Source: Alkalihalobacillus alcalophilus ATCC 27647 = CGMCC 1.3604
GTDB taxonomy: Bacteria > Bacillota > Bacilli > Bacillales > Bacillaceae_D
Direction of reading: 5' to 3'
DNA length: 64,000 nucleotides
Assembly (NCBI RefSeq): GCF_000292245.2
Contig: NZ_ALPT02000004.1
Span: forward strand, 1-64,000
The notes under the pieces: model-generated
Seen by the model: the letters and a program-made list of their open reading frames with translations, nothing else
The model's database searches: none
Told to the model about the DNA's origin: nothing
In this document: positions 26,024-34,261 of the stretch, piece after piece
Layout of the letters: every line of letters begins with the position of its first letter
Numbering within the stretch: the first letter of the stretch is position 1
Translations under genes and position numbers: made by a program

Positions 26024-26672
26024 ATGATGACTTTTTCTGGATTTAACGATTCTGATTTTAATGTATTTAATATAAACGGCCTTGAGGAGCGAATGGAGGC
26101 ATTAAAATCCAATATTCGTCCTAAGTTTGAAGCAATTGCGGCAGAATTAGAACCGACTTTAGCTTCTTTAACAGGGGATGAAATGTTTACACATATCGCT
26201 AAACATGCACGCCGTACCGTCAACCCACCAAATGACACGTGGGTCGCATTTGCTAACAGTAAAAGAGGGTATAAAATGCTCCCCCATTTTCAAGTTGGCT
26301 TATTTGAAACCCATTTATTTGTTTGGTTTGCCGTTATTTACGAATGCCCGATTAAAGCCCCCTTTGCGGAGAAGTTGTTAAAAAACGTAAATAAATGGAA
26401 AAAAGACATTCCAAATGATTTTGTTTGGTCCATTGATCACATGAAACCGGAAGCGAAAAAACATGGAGATCTTTCAAAAAAATGAATTGGAAGCAATGTT
26501 CACCCGACTAAAAGACGTCAAAAAAGCGGAACTATTATGTGGTATCCACATTGATCGAAATGATCCAATCTTAAAAGATGGACAAGCGTTAATCCAAAAA
26601 ATAGAGGAAACATATAAAACCATCTTGCCATTATATACATTAGCTCAAAACGCCCCCATTCCAGCCAATTAA
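26024..26672 (+). pseudogene. yktB: yktB (UPF0637) interrupted by a one-base frameshift
   Basis: The first frame encodes about 153 residues that match YktB (LTGDEMFTHIAKHARRTVNPPNDTWVAFANSKRGYKMLPHFQVGLFETHLFVWFAV), ending KKHGDLSKK and a TGA at 26483. The rest of the family, NELEAMFTRLKDVKKAELLCGIHIDRND, continues in another frame to 26672. The switch is at a run of seven A (26475-26481 approximately); six A would restore a protein of about 215 residues, the family's length. RBS AAGGAG and the terminator are intact. Sequencing error, recent decay or slippage at A7 are all possible. Confidence 0.85.
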
Positions 26673-26711
26673 AAATAAGCCCAAAGACATCTAGCGTCTT
26701 TGGGCTTATTT
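26672..26711. terminator. bidirectional terminator between yktB and the lipoprotein gene
   Basis: AAATAAGCCCAAAGAC and GTCTTTGGGCTTATTT form a perfect 16-bp stem with a 7-nt loop. Confidence 0.95.
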
Positions 26712-26723
26712 CATCTTACTAAA

Positions 26724-27248
26724 TCAATATAACGCCTCTAATATCTTCTTACTTAGCTCAATATGTGTGCTTCGTTTATCAACAAAAGCAAACATGGCAT
26801 TAGATAATTCAATATCCAATTCATCAATAAATCTTGTTTGTTCATTAATAGAAACAGCGAATAATTGTTCCTCACCAGTTTCTTCATCTTCAGCGACATA
26901 TTGTCTGCTTCCTTCTCTTGCATCATCAGAAAAAAGTCCATCTAATGGAACTAAACCAACTGGGTCAAAAAACACATCTTTGGATTGATCAATAAAATAT
27001 AAATCTCCCTCTTGGGCAGCAATAACGACAAGAATTCTTTCATGCTGAACAGGCTCAATCGAAATGTGAATCTCTTCCTCAACTTCACCTATTTCATTTT
27101 CAATCATTTTATGTAATTGCTCTTCTCGATCTCTTGGCACATCTCCAAAAAAATAAATCGATAATTTCTCATCATTTGCTCCACTCGAACAAGCACTGAG
27201 AACTAAAAAACCAAATATAAAAAAAATATTTAAGGCACCTTTCCCCAT
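26724..27248 (-). CDS. lipoprotein of unknown function
   Basis: A 174-residue secreted lipoprotein. The start ATG at 27248 (MGKGALN) is preceded by GGGGGGAGGG; a longer frame adds seven residues over that site. The signal ends in lipobox VLSACSS. The mature part is strongly acidic (FGDVPRDREEQLHKMIENEIGEVEEEIHISIEPV) and shows no catalytic motif that I recognise. It lies about 24 nt downstream of yktA on the same strand and may be co-transcribed. No B. subtilis counterpart at this position is recalled. Confidence 0.72.
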   Translation of the reverse strand: MGKGALNIFFIFGFLVLSACSSGANDEKLSIYFFGDVPRDREEQLHKMIENEIGEVEEEIHISIEPVQHERILVVIAAQEGDLYFIDQSKDVFFDPVGLVPLDGLFSDDAREGSRQYVAEDEETGEEQLFAVSINEQTRFIDELDIELSNAMFAFVDKRSTHIELSKKILEALY

Positions 27249-27272
27249 CTTATCCCTCCCCCCAAACATGAC

Positions 27273-27548
27273 TTATTTCGTTAATCGAATCATTTCACCA
27301 GTCTGTTTCTCTTTTGCTGTTTTAACAGCATGATAACAGGAGACTTCTGCTTGTTCATCAAATTGTTGACAAAGTTGTTTTTCTTCACTTTTTGATGGGA
27401 CGATTTCTTTAAAACGTTTATAGTAGTTTAAAAATTTGTCTCGCTCCATTCCACGACTAAATACATCTTCCACTGCTTGATAAAAATCGAGGACATCCAC
27501 GACCTCATCCTTTGTCCAATCAAGTGAAATTGGCATATTCATATCCAT
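27273..27548 (-). CDS. yktA: YktA (UPF0223) protein
   Basis: A 91-residue soluble helical protein matching UPF0223: LDWTKDEVVDVLDFYQAVEDVFSRGMERDKFLNYYKRFKEIVPSKSEEKQL. Function unknown. Its position between yktB and divergent speA is the same as in B. subtilis. RBS AAAGGGG precedes the ATG. Confidence 0.9.
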   Translation of the reverse strand: MDMNMPISLDWTKDEVVDVLDFYQAVEDVFSRGMERDKFLNYYKRFKEIVPSKSEEKQLCQQFDEQAEVSCYHAVKTAKEKQTGEMIRLTK

Positions 27549-27762
27549 TAAATAAACCCCTTTCTTCTTTTCTCTACAATATGTAACATGTTCCTACCTT
27601 TTATGCAAGAATCTACTATATGAACACAAAAACGTTTCGAAAAATACATATTTATTTCTTCTTTTAGCTATGCAAGTGAATGCCCTATTTGGTATACTCT
27701 TATTTGTTTTATATCACTATATCTTATATAGGATAATTTCATTATAAAAAGAGGTGACGTCT

Positions 27763-29238
27763 TTGTCGCGACAGTATTCTACTCCACTATTTGATGGGGT
27801 TCGTAAACATGCAGAAAAACAACCTATTCAATTCCATATTCCTGGACATAAAAAAGGGACAGGAATGGACCCGGAATTTAGAGAATATATTGGTGAAAAT
27901 GCACTTGCAATTGACTTAATTAATATCGCTCCATTAGATGACCTCCACCATCCACACGGAATCATTAAAGAAGCACAAGAGCTTGCTGCAGAAGCATTTG
28001 GAGCAGATCATACATTCTTTTCTGTGCAAGGAACGAGTGGAGCCATTATGACAATGATTATGAGTGTTTGTTCTCCTGGTGATAAAATAATCGTTCCACG
28101 AAATGTTCATAAATCAATTATGTCTGCGATTATTTTTTCTGGAGCAAACCCTGTTTTTATTCACCCTGAAATTGATCCAAACCTAGGTATTTCCCACGGA
28201 ATAACAACAGATTCGGTTGAGAAAGCTCTTCAAACTCATCCAGATGCCAAAGGGTTACTCGTCATCAATCCAACTTATTTCGGAGTATCTGGAAATTTGG
28301 AGAAAATCGTCGAAATTGCTCACAGTTACCAAATACCTGTCCTCGTTGATGAAGCACATGGTGTTCATATTCATTTTCATGATCAGCTACCTTTATCGGC
28401 TATGCAAGCAGGTGCAGACATGGCCGCAACAAGTGTTCATAAGCTAGGCGGTTCAATGACACAAAGCTCGATATTAAATGTTAAAGAAGGGCTAGTCTCA
28501 GCGAAGAGAGTGCAATCGATTATTAGTATGCTCACGACAACTTCAACCTCTTATTTGTTATTAGCTTCACTTGATGTCGCCAGAAGAAGACTCGCAACAG
28601 AAGGTCAAAAGCTGTTAACTAATACGATTGAATTAGCTGAAAAAACACGTGAACAGCTCAATGCCATTCCGAGAATCACATGCGTTGGAGAAGAAATTCT
28701 TGGTACAAAAGCCACTTATGATATGGATCCAACTAAATTAATCATTTCAGTTAAAGAGCTTGGAATAACAGGGTCAGAAGTTGAAGTTTGGTTAAGAGAG
28801 CGGTATGCAATCGAAGTGGAGTTGTCCGATTTATATAACATTCTTTGTATCATTTCTCTTGGAGATACCGTAGAAAAAACGGCAAAGCTTGTAGATGCCC
28901 TTACTCAGCTTTCTTTAGAAACAAGTGATACATCCCGGGAACAGAAAGAAATAAAAGTTTACGTCCCTAGAATTCCGACACTTGCTCTTTCACCCCGTGA
29001 TGCTTTTTATGCAGAAACAGAAGTCATTCCTTTCTCAAAATCAGCTGGTAGAATCATTGCAGAATTTATTATGGTCTACCCACCTGGTATTCCGATTTTA
29101 ATTCCTGGGGAAATTATCGCGGAAGAAAATCTTGCCTATATTGAGGAAAACATTAAAGAAGGTTTACCTGTTCAAGGTCCAGAAGATGGAACCTTCCAAA
29201 CAATTCGAGTCATTAAAGAATTTGAAGCTATTAAATAA
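27763..29238 (+). CDS. speA: arginine decarboxylase (Orn/Lys/Arg decarboxylase, fold type I)
   Basis: A 491-residue PLP-dependent decarboxylase; B. subtilis SpeA converts arginine to agmatine, the first step to putrescine and spermidine. Key blocks are PIQFHIPGHKKGTGMDPEFREYIG near the N-terminus, DEAHGVHIHF (PLP ring Asp and His) and the PLP lysine in TSVHKLGGSMTQSS. The C-terminal domain is complete (AYIEENIKEGLPVQGPED). Start is TTG 27763, six nt after GAGGTG, giving the MSRQYSTPLF start expected for SpeA; GTG 27754 overlaps the ribosome site. Confidence 0.92.
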   Translation: MSRQYSTPLFDGVRKHAEKQPIQFHIPGHKKGTGMDPEFREYIGENALAIDLINIAPLDDLHHPHGIIKEAQELAAEAFGADHTFFSVQGTSGAIMTMIMSVCSPGDKIIVPRNVHKSIMSAIIFSGANPVFIHPEIDPNLGISHGITTDSVEKALQTHPDAKGLLVINPTYFGVSGNLEKIVEIAHSYQIPVLVDEAHGVHIHFHDQLPLSAMQAGADMAATSVHKLGGSMTQSSILNVKEGLVSAKRVQSIISMLTTTSTSYLLLASLDVARRRLATEGQKLLTNTIELAEKTREQLNAIPRITCVGEEILGTKATYDMDPTKLIISVKELGITGSEVEVWLRERYAIEVELSDLYNILCIISLGDTVEKTAKLVDALTQLSLETSDTSREQKEIKVYVPRIPTLALSPRDAFYAETEVIPFSKSAGRIIAEFIMVYPPGIPILIPGEIIAEENLAYIEENIKEGLPVQGPEDGTFQTIRVIKEFEAIK

Positions 29239-29249
29239 ACGAAGAAATG

Positions 29250-29298
29250 AGCTGTTCCATTAAGGTTAATAAGTGACCTTTATTGGTACAGCTTTTTT
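29250..29298 (+). terminator. terminator of speA
   Basis: AGCTGTTCCA and TGGTACAGCTTTTTT form the outer stem, with a smaller AAGGTTA/TGACCTT stem inside. Confidence 0.87.
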
Positions 29299-29313
29299 GT
29301 TATTGATTTTACT

Positions 29314-29878
29314 TTATTCGCACCGTAATTTCCGCTCCCCATCTTTTTCATTACCTATTCCCTTTTTTTCGCACCGTAATTTCGATCTCCCAACTTTTTC
29401 ATTACCTATTCCTTTTTATCCGCACCGTAATTTCGCTGCCCCACCTTCTTCATTACCTATTCTCTTTTTTTCGCACTGTAATTTCGATCTCCCATCTTTT
29501 TCATTACCTATTTCCTTTTATTCGCACCGTAATTTCGATCTCCCACCTTTTTCATAACCTATTCCTTTTTATCTGCACCGTAATTCCCGCTCCCCATCTT
29601 TTTCATTACCTATTCCTTTTTATCCGCACCGTAATTCCCGCTCCCCAACTTTTTCATTACCTATTCCTTTTTATCCGCACCGTAATTTCGATCTCCCAAC
29701 TTTTTCATTACCTATTCCTTTTTATCCGCACCGTAATTTCTGCTCCCCATCTTTTTCATTACCTATTCCTTTTTATCCGCACCGTAATTTCCGCTCTTCA
29801 CCTTTTTCATTACCTATTCCTTTTTATCCGCACCGTAATTTCGCTCTCCCACCTTTTTCATTACCTATTCCCGCCTAT
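29314..29878 (+). repeat. array 3 of the 51-nt intergenic tandem repeat (11 units)
   Basis: Eleven contiguous units of period exactly 51, anchored at 29317, 29368, 29419, 29470, 29521, 29572, 29623, 29674, 29725, 29776 and 29827 (TTCGCACC or TCCGCACC). Consensus blocks are CGCACCGTAATTTC, TTTTTCATTAC and CTATTCC. GTAAT and ATTAC alternate in opposite orientation at 25- and 26-nt steps along the array. It lies between the speA terminator and the SR1P terminator, i.e. in a convergent gap. Frames open through it (about 90 codons) have no ribosome site. Confidence 0.96.
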
Positions 29879-29904
29879 CCACGGCCCCTTCATTGGCTTC
29901 AAAA

Positions 29905-29957
29905 AAATCGACACTACGATGGTCAGGTCTCCTAACCATAGCAATGTCGATTTCCCA
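29905..29957 (-). terminator. terminator of the SR1-like RNA
   Basis: AATCGACA-TGCTATGGTTAGG and CCTGACCATCGTAGTGTCGATT pair on the minus strand, followed by TTTTTT. The left arm contains the last codons and the stop of SR1P. Confidence 0.85.
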
Positions 29958-30087
29958 TTAATCGTTTTTTACTTGTTTTTTGGCAGTGGCTGCAATGAGA
30001 GCACTTCACATAAACTTTTGTCACTTTTTCGGATTCGAAAGCCATAATTGATTCGTGACAGGTTTGACAAATGATAGTTCCTAACAT
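29932..30087 (-). CDS. SR1P-like GapA-binding peptide in an SR1-type dual-function RNA
   Basis: A 51-codon gene reading MLGTIICQTCHESIMAFE and then SEKVTKVYVKCSHCSHC with a basic tail. This matches SR1P, the peptide of the B. subtilis small RNA SR1, which binds GapA and promotes RNase J1 activity; SR1 also base-pairs with ahrC mRNA. Position supports it: sr1 lies between pdhD and speA in B. subtilis, as here. Four Cys plus His suggest metal binding. GAGGAG lies 6 nt before GTG 30090 and 9 nt before ATG 30087. The reading frame runs into its terminator and is longer than the roughly 39-residue B. subtilis peptide. Confidence 0.85.
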   Translation of the reverse strand: MLGTIICQTCHESIMAFESEKVTKVYVKCSHCSHCQKTSKKRLMGNRHCYG

Positions 30088-30109
30088 CACAATCATCTCC
30101 TCAATCCTT

Positions 30110-30126
30110 TTTGTAAGCGCTTCAAA
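30110..30126. promoter_or_regulatory. cre-like site upstream of SR1P
   Basis: TTGTAAGCGCTTCAAA, with the palindrome AAGCGCTT, lies about 10 nt upstream of the ribosome site and just downstream of a TATACA (30134-30139) that could be the -10. SR1 in B. subtilis is repressed under glycolytic conditions by CcpN and, more weakly, CcpA. The site is one base shorter than a canonical cre. Confidence 0.45.
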
Positions 30127-30169
30127 CCACTGTATACCTTATGTTGTATCACTCATATTTAGACTTCAT

Positions 30170-31021
30170 TTATTTGATTTCTTTCGGATTCACCATTTTA
30201 TACCCTTTTTCCTGTAAACCATTTATGATATCAGTCAATGCTTCTGCCGTCCATGCTCGATCATGCATAAGCAGGTTCGCTCCATTTTGCAGTTCTTTTG
30301 CATTCACCATAATATCTGTTAAAGCATCTGCATTTTGATAATTACTTTCCCAATCATACCCGTAAGTCCAATTCATTAAAGTCATCTGTTCATCAGCAAC
30401 GACTTCACGTGCATAATCCGTATTTGCTCCAAATGGGGCCCTAAAAAACCTTGGCCGTTCACCAATTATCTCTTCTACTAATTCATTCAATTCAACAATC
30501 TCATTTTTTTGTTCTTCTTCACTAATTTGCTGTAAGTTCGGATGTGTCATCGTATGGTTACCAATTTCAAAGCCCATCTCATAAATTTCTTTTAATTTAT
30601 CACGTCCAGCCTCATCCATAATAAAGTGACCATTCACAAAAAAGATCGCTGGTACTTCTAACTTTTTTAAGTTTTTTGCCATCTCGATTGAATAGTTATC
30701 AGGTGCATCATCAATTGTTATTAACACAACGTTCTCATCTGCCCCCATTCCCTCAATCGGTTGAACAGCTGATGTTGTTGCATTAATGGTGTATTTTTTC
30801 TCTATTTTCTCAATAACTTCTTGGCTTTGTTTCTCTTCCACATCATCTTCCCCTTCAGACTCATGATCATGTGACTCCTCTTCCTCTACTTCACCCTCTT
30901 GTTCCCTTTCATTTTCCGCAACCTCGTCCGCTGGCTCCGTACTCTCGAATCGGGTTGTATCCGCATCATCTCCACACCCAACCAACAAAATGAGCCCTAA
31001 TAAACAAACAATCTTTTTCAT
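30170..31021 (-). CDS. polysaccharide deacetylase (NodB-domain) lipoprotein
   Basis: A 283-residue lipoprotein: lipobox LLVGCGD with Cys near residue 16, an unusually acidic Glu/Asp/His linker (about 25-85), then a carbohydrate esterase 4 (NodB) domain (about 95-280). Motif 1 is LITIDDAPD instead of the common TFDDGP, motif 2 is GNHTMTHP (both metal His), motif 3 is FFRAPFGAN, and LLMHD is the last motif. It should deacetylate peptidoglycan or another wall polymer outside the membrane. Start is ATG 31021 after AAGGG; the TTG nine bases upstream has no site. Confidence 0.88.
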   Translation of the reverse strand: MKKIVCLLGLILLVGCGDDADTTRFESTEPADEVAENEREQEGEVEEEESHDHESEGEDDVEEKQSQEVIEKIEKKYTINATTSAVQPIEGMGADENVVLITIDDAPDNYSIEMAKNLKKLEVPAIFFVNGHFIMDEAGRDKLKEIYEMGFEIGNHTMTHPNLQQISEEEQKNEIVELNELVEEIIGERPRFFRAPFGANTDYAREVVADEQMTLMNWTYGYDWESNYQNADALTDIMVNAKELQNGANLLMHDRAWTAEALTDIINGLQEKGYKMVNPKEIK

Positions 31022-31139
31022 TTCGTTCAACCCTTTCGAATTTGTCCATAATTATGTGATTCATGAAGAAAATGTATAATTTATTCCCTTTACCCCGATA
31101 CTAACTGCCGTATTCAATTATAACATTTAAGGAGTTACT

Positions 31140-32195
31140 ATGAGAATAAAATGGCCGATCGGTAGACGTATCATCAAAACAGGAGTTGCCGTATTTATCA
31201 CAGCAATTTTATGTCATACGATGAACCTATCTGCTTCTTTTGCGATTATTACGGCGATAGTTACCATTGAACCGACCGTTCATGCCTCAATAAAAAAAGG
31301 GCTGATTCGATTACCAGCGGCTGCGATTGGTGCTTGTTTTGCCGTTTTATGTGATATTTTATTTGGTGAAACAGCCTTAACCTATGCCTTAATCGCTATT
31401 TTTACACTTACAACCTGTGCCTCTTTAAAACTAGATCCATCTACCCTTGTCGCTACATTAACTGCAACAGCGATGGTGCCTGGAATGGTGGATGTAAGCA
31501 TTCTTGATGTCCTTTGGCGAGTTACAGGTTCTTTTATTGGCATAACAGTCTCAACATTCATTAATTTCTTAATTTTACCACCAAAATTCGGTCCACTTCT
31601 TGTTCAGCGAATCGATGAGATTAGTGACCATATCGGTACTAGTATACAATCTATGATGCTCAATTTGCTGGATTCTGATCAAGAGCCTCGAGAAAGAATT
31701 GATACATATAAAAAAATCTCCGAAAAAATACATGATGGCTACCAACTATCATCCTTTCAAAATGATGAATGGAGGTATCGAACATCTTCTGAACATGAAA
31801 GACGCTCTTTTGATTATTTGCATAAGAAACTAGATCATTTAAACCATTTAGTCATTCATTTAGGCAAAATTGCCCATCTTCGCTTGAATCAGCCTATCAG
31901 TGTTCAAGAAAAAACATACATAATGGATACAATCCAAGCATTTGCTGACATCTTAAAGGATCCGTTCCACCAAATCGACACGTCGGTTATCGTTAAAGTG
32001 AATCAGCTGTCTCCTCTAGCAGCAAACAATCAGAATATGTCACCTAAAACCATTGAAATACTCTATTATGAACTTCAATCTATTTATGTATTATTACAAG
32101 AACTTGCTCAAATAACAAAGGATGAAAGGCAGTATTCATTTGAAGAAGAACAATACCCTGCCTATATTTTTCAAAAAAACTGGCAATATGATTAA
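31140..32195 (+). CDS. aromatic acid exporter (ArAE/FUSC) family membrane protein
   Basis: A 351-residue protein with five or six N-terminal transmembrane helices (about residues 10-165) and a cytoplasmic helical C-terminal domain. The signature GRRIIKTGVAVFITAILCH...FAIITAIVTIEPTVHASIKKGLIRLPAAAIGA is typical of the DUF939/ArAE family related to bacterial aromatic acid exporters. Substrate unknown. ATG lies 5 nt after AAGGAG. Monocistronic, with a terminator at 32204. Confidence 0.85.
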   Translation: MRIKWPIGRRIIKTGVAVFITAILCHTMNLSASFAIITAIVTIEPTVHASIKKGLIRLPAAAIGACFAVLCDILFGETALTYALIAIFTLTTCASLKLDPSTLVATLTATAMVPGMVDVSILDVLWRVTGSFIGITVSTFINFLILPPKFGPLLVQRIDEISDHIGTSIQSMMLNLLDSDQEPRERIDTYKKISEKIHDGYQLSSFQNDEWRYRTSSEHERRSFDYLHKKLDHLNHLVIHLGKIAHLRLNQPISVQEKTYIMDTIQAFADILKDPFHQIDTSVIVKVNQLSPLAANNQNMSPKTIEILYYELQSIYVLLQELAQITKDERQYSFEEEQYPAYIFQKNWQYD

Positions 32196-32203
32196 CTAAC
32201 CTT

Positions 32204-32250
32204 AAAGAAAAAGGGATCACGATCAAATGTTGAATTCCTTTTTCTTTTTT
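32204..32250 (+). terminator. terminator after the ArAE family gene
   Basis: AAAGAAAAAGGGAT and AATTCCTTTTTCTTT with a 15-nt loop and T-rich tail. Confidence 0.75.
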
Positions 32251-32368
32251 CAATATCTACTTCCATATTTCTATTTGATTACATTTCGATTACCTAAGCC
32301 ATTTTAAGGTTTTAATCATGCTAAAATAATTCGTATCTTAACAATTATTTTAAAAAAATAAATGGGAT

Positions 32369-32809
32369 GTGACAAGCTTGAAAAAGACTAACGTAATAAT
32401 TATTTTCTTCTTCTCTAGTATTCTATTATCAGCTTGTTCGACAGGTTTTTTAAAAGCAAATTCACCTATCAATCATGATGTCGGCCAGCATATGACCGTA
32501 TTATTTTCTGATTCATCGAATATAAAAAAAGAAGACAACTATTATGATGCGATATTAGAGTTTCAATCAGAAAACCCTGAACAGACTCAACCTTTTATGA
32601 TTATCGATTCTGATGAACGCGACATTGTCCGCTATTACGACGTTCAAGTATTCCCTACGATGATCGTTTTAAATGGCGGATCAGAACAGTTACGAATGGA
32701 AGGTGTACAATCTAAGGATGAAATTGTCACAACCTTGAAGGAAGCTCTAAAGATGCAAGTCCATAATGAATCTATTAGCTTTTTATCATTAAAAAAACAC
32801 CTACCCTAG
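32369..32809 (+). CDS. slp: Slp-like small peptidoglycan-associated lipoprotein
   Basis: A 146-residue lipoprotein with lipobox LLSACST. The mature part has a thioredoxin-like pattern (YYDVQVFPTMIVLNGG with cis-Pro) but no CxxC, so redox activity is unlikely. B. subtilis slp is next to pdhD, as here, which supports the name. The start is either GTG 32369 or TTG 32378; neither has a strong ribosome site. Its last codons lie in the terminator shared with pdhD. Confidence 0.75.
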   Translation: MTSLKKTNVIIIFFFSSILLSACSTGFLKANSPINHDVGQHMTVLFSDSSNIKKEDNYYDAILEFQSENPEQTQPFMIIDSDERDIVRYYDVQVFPTMIVLNGGSEQLRMEGVQSKDEIVTTLKEALKMQVHNESISFLSLKKHLP

Positions 32810-32843
32810 AAACATATGATGTTCCTTTGGGTAGGTGTTTTTT
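32791..32843. terminator. bidirectional terminator between slp and pdhD
   Basis: AAAAAACACCTACCC and GGGTAGGTGTTTTTT form a perfect 15-bp stem; the slp stop codon is inside. Confidence 0.95.
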
Positions 32844-32848
32844 ATTTA

Positions 32849-34258
32849 TTATTTTACAATGTGAATTGGAGTGCCTAAAGCAACTTCTGCTGTTTCCATT
32901 GTAATTTCACCTAATGATGGGTGAGCATGGATTGTTAAAGCAATATCTTCAGCTGTCATTCCAGCTTCAATTGCTAATCCAACTTCTGAAATCATATCAG
33001 ATGCACTTGCTCCAGCAATTTGAGCACCTAACACTAGGCCGTCCTCTTTACGAGTGATTAGTTTCATAAAACCATCTGTCTCATTTAAAGAAAGAGCACG
33101 TCCATTTGCAGCAAATGGGAATTTAGCAACAACTACATCGTAGCCAGCTTCTTTTGCCTCTTTTTCGTTGTAACCAACAGTAGCTAATTCTGGATCAGAG
33201 AAGACAACTGCAGGAATAGCTAAGTAATCGACCTCTGATTTTTCACCAGCAATCGCTTCTGCTGCAATTTTTCCTTCATAAGAAGCTTTATGAGCTAATG
33301 CTAAACCTTCAACAACATCACCAATCGCAAAAATATTGCTTACATTTGTACGGCATTGTTTGTCTACTTTAATTAAACCACGGTCCGTCATTTCAACACC
33401 AATTTGCTCTAAACCAAGCTCATCTGTGTTAGGTCTACGTCCAACTGTTACTAGTACATAGTCCGCTTCAAAAACTTCTTCTTTTCCTTTAATTTCAGCT
33501 GTTACTTTGACGCCATCCGTCGTTTCTTCAACACCTTTAGCTAATGCTTCCGTATGGAATGTTACGCCGTTTTTCTTTAATCGTTTTTCAACAAGTTTAG
33601 CCATTTGTTTTTCGAAACCAGGTAAGACTTGCTTTCCACCTTCAAGTACAACAACTTCTGAACCAAGGTTAGAAAGTGCACCTGTTAATTCAATGCCGAT
33701 GTACCCTCCACCAATAACGACTAACTTTTTAGGTACTTCTTTAAGAGCTAGGGCACCTGTCGAGTTAATCACACGATCCGTATATTTAAAAGAAGGTAAT
33801 TCAATTGGACGTGAGCCAGTTGCAATAATACAATTTTTGAAATTGTATGTTTGTGAACTCTTATCATCCATAATACGAACAGAATTCTCTGATGCAAAGT
33901 ATGCTTCACCTTGAACAAGCTCTACTTTGTTTCCTTTTAAAAGTCCCTTAACTCCACCAGTTAACTTATCTACAACGCTTGCTTTCCATTCTTGGACTTT
34001 TTCGAAGTTCACAGAAACATTTTCTGCTACGATTCCGATTTCATCTGAATGTTTAGCGCTATGGAATTTATGACCAGCATTAATTAACGCTTTTGAAGGA
34101 ATACAACCTACGTTTAAACAAACGCCTCCAACTGTTGCTTTTTCTACAACAGTTACGGATTGTCCCAGTTGTGCTGCACGAATAGCTGCTACATATCCTC
34201 CTGGGCCTGAACCAATAACTAGTGTGTCTACCTCTTTTGCGAAATCACCAACAACCAT
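32849..34258 (-). CDS. pdhD: dihydrolipoamide dehydrogenase (E3)
   Basis: A 469-residue flavoprotein that reoxidises the lipoyl group of PdhC and passes electrons to NAD. The FAD motif GSGPGGYVAAIRAAQLG is at residues 17-33, the redox disulfide in GGVCLNVGCIPSK (Cys46 and Cys51), the NAD motif GGGYIGIELTGALSNLG near 185 and the active-site His-Glu in HAHPSLGE near the C-terminus. Last gene of the pdhA-B-C-D operon, 3 nt after pdhC. Confidence 0.97.
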   Translation of the reverse strand: MVVGDFAKEVDTLVIGSGPGGYVAAIRAAQLGQSVTVVEKATVGGVCLNVGCIPSKALINAGHKFHSAKHSDEIGIVAENVSVNFEKVQEWKASVVDKLTGGVKGLLKGNKVELVQGEAYFASENSVRIMDDKSSQTYNFKNCIIATGSRPIELPSFKYTDRVINSTGALALKEVPKKLVVIGGGYIGIELTGALSNLGSEVVVLEGGKQVLPGFEKQMAKLVEKRLKKNGVTFHTEALAKGVEETTDGVKVTAEIKGKEEVFEADYVLVTVGRRPNTDELGLEQIGVEMTDRGLIKVDKQCRTNVSNIFAIGDVVEGLALAHKASYEGKIAAEAIAGEKSEVDYLAIPAVVFSDPELATVGYNEKEAKEAGYDVVVAKFPFAANGRALSLNETDGFMKLITRKEDGLVLGAQIAGASASDMISEVGLAIEAGMTAEDIALTIHAHPSLGEITMETAEVALGTPIHIVK

Positions 34259-34261
34259 TTC

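Noticed and set aside
29273..29557. 94-codon frame in array 3
   Set aside because: Same reason; it ends where one unit carries a point change, although the DNA repeat continues unchanged.
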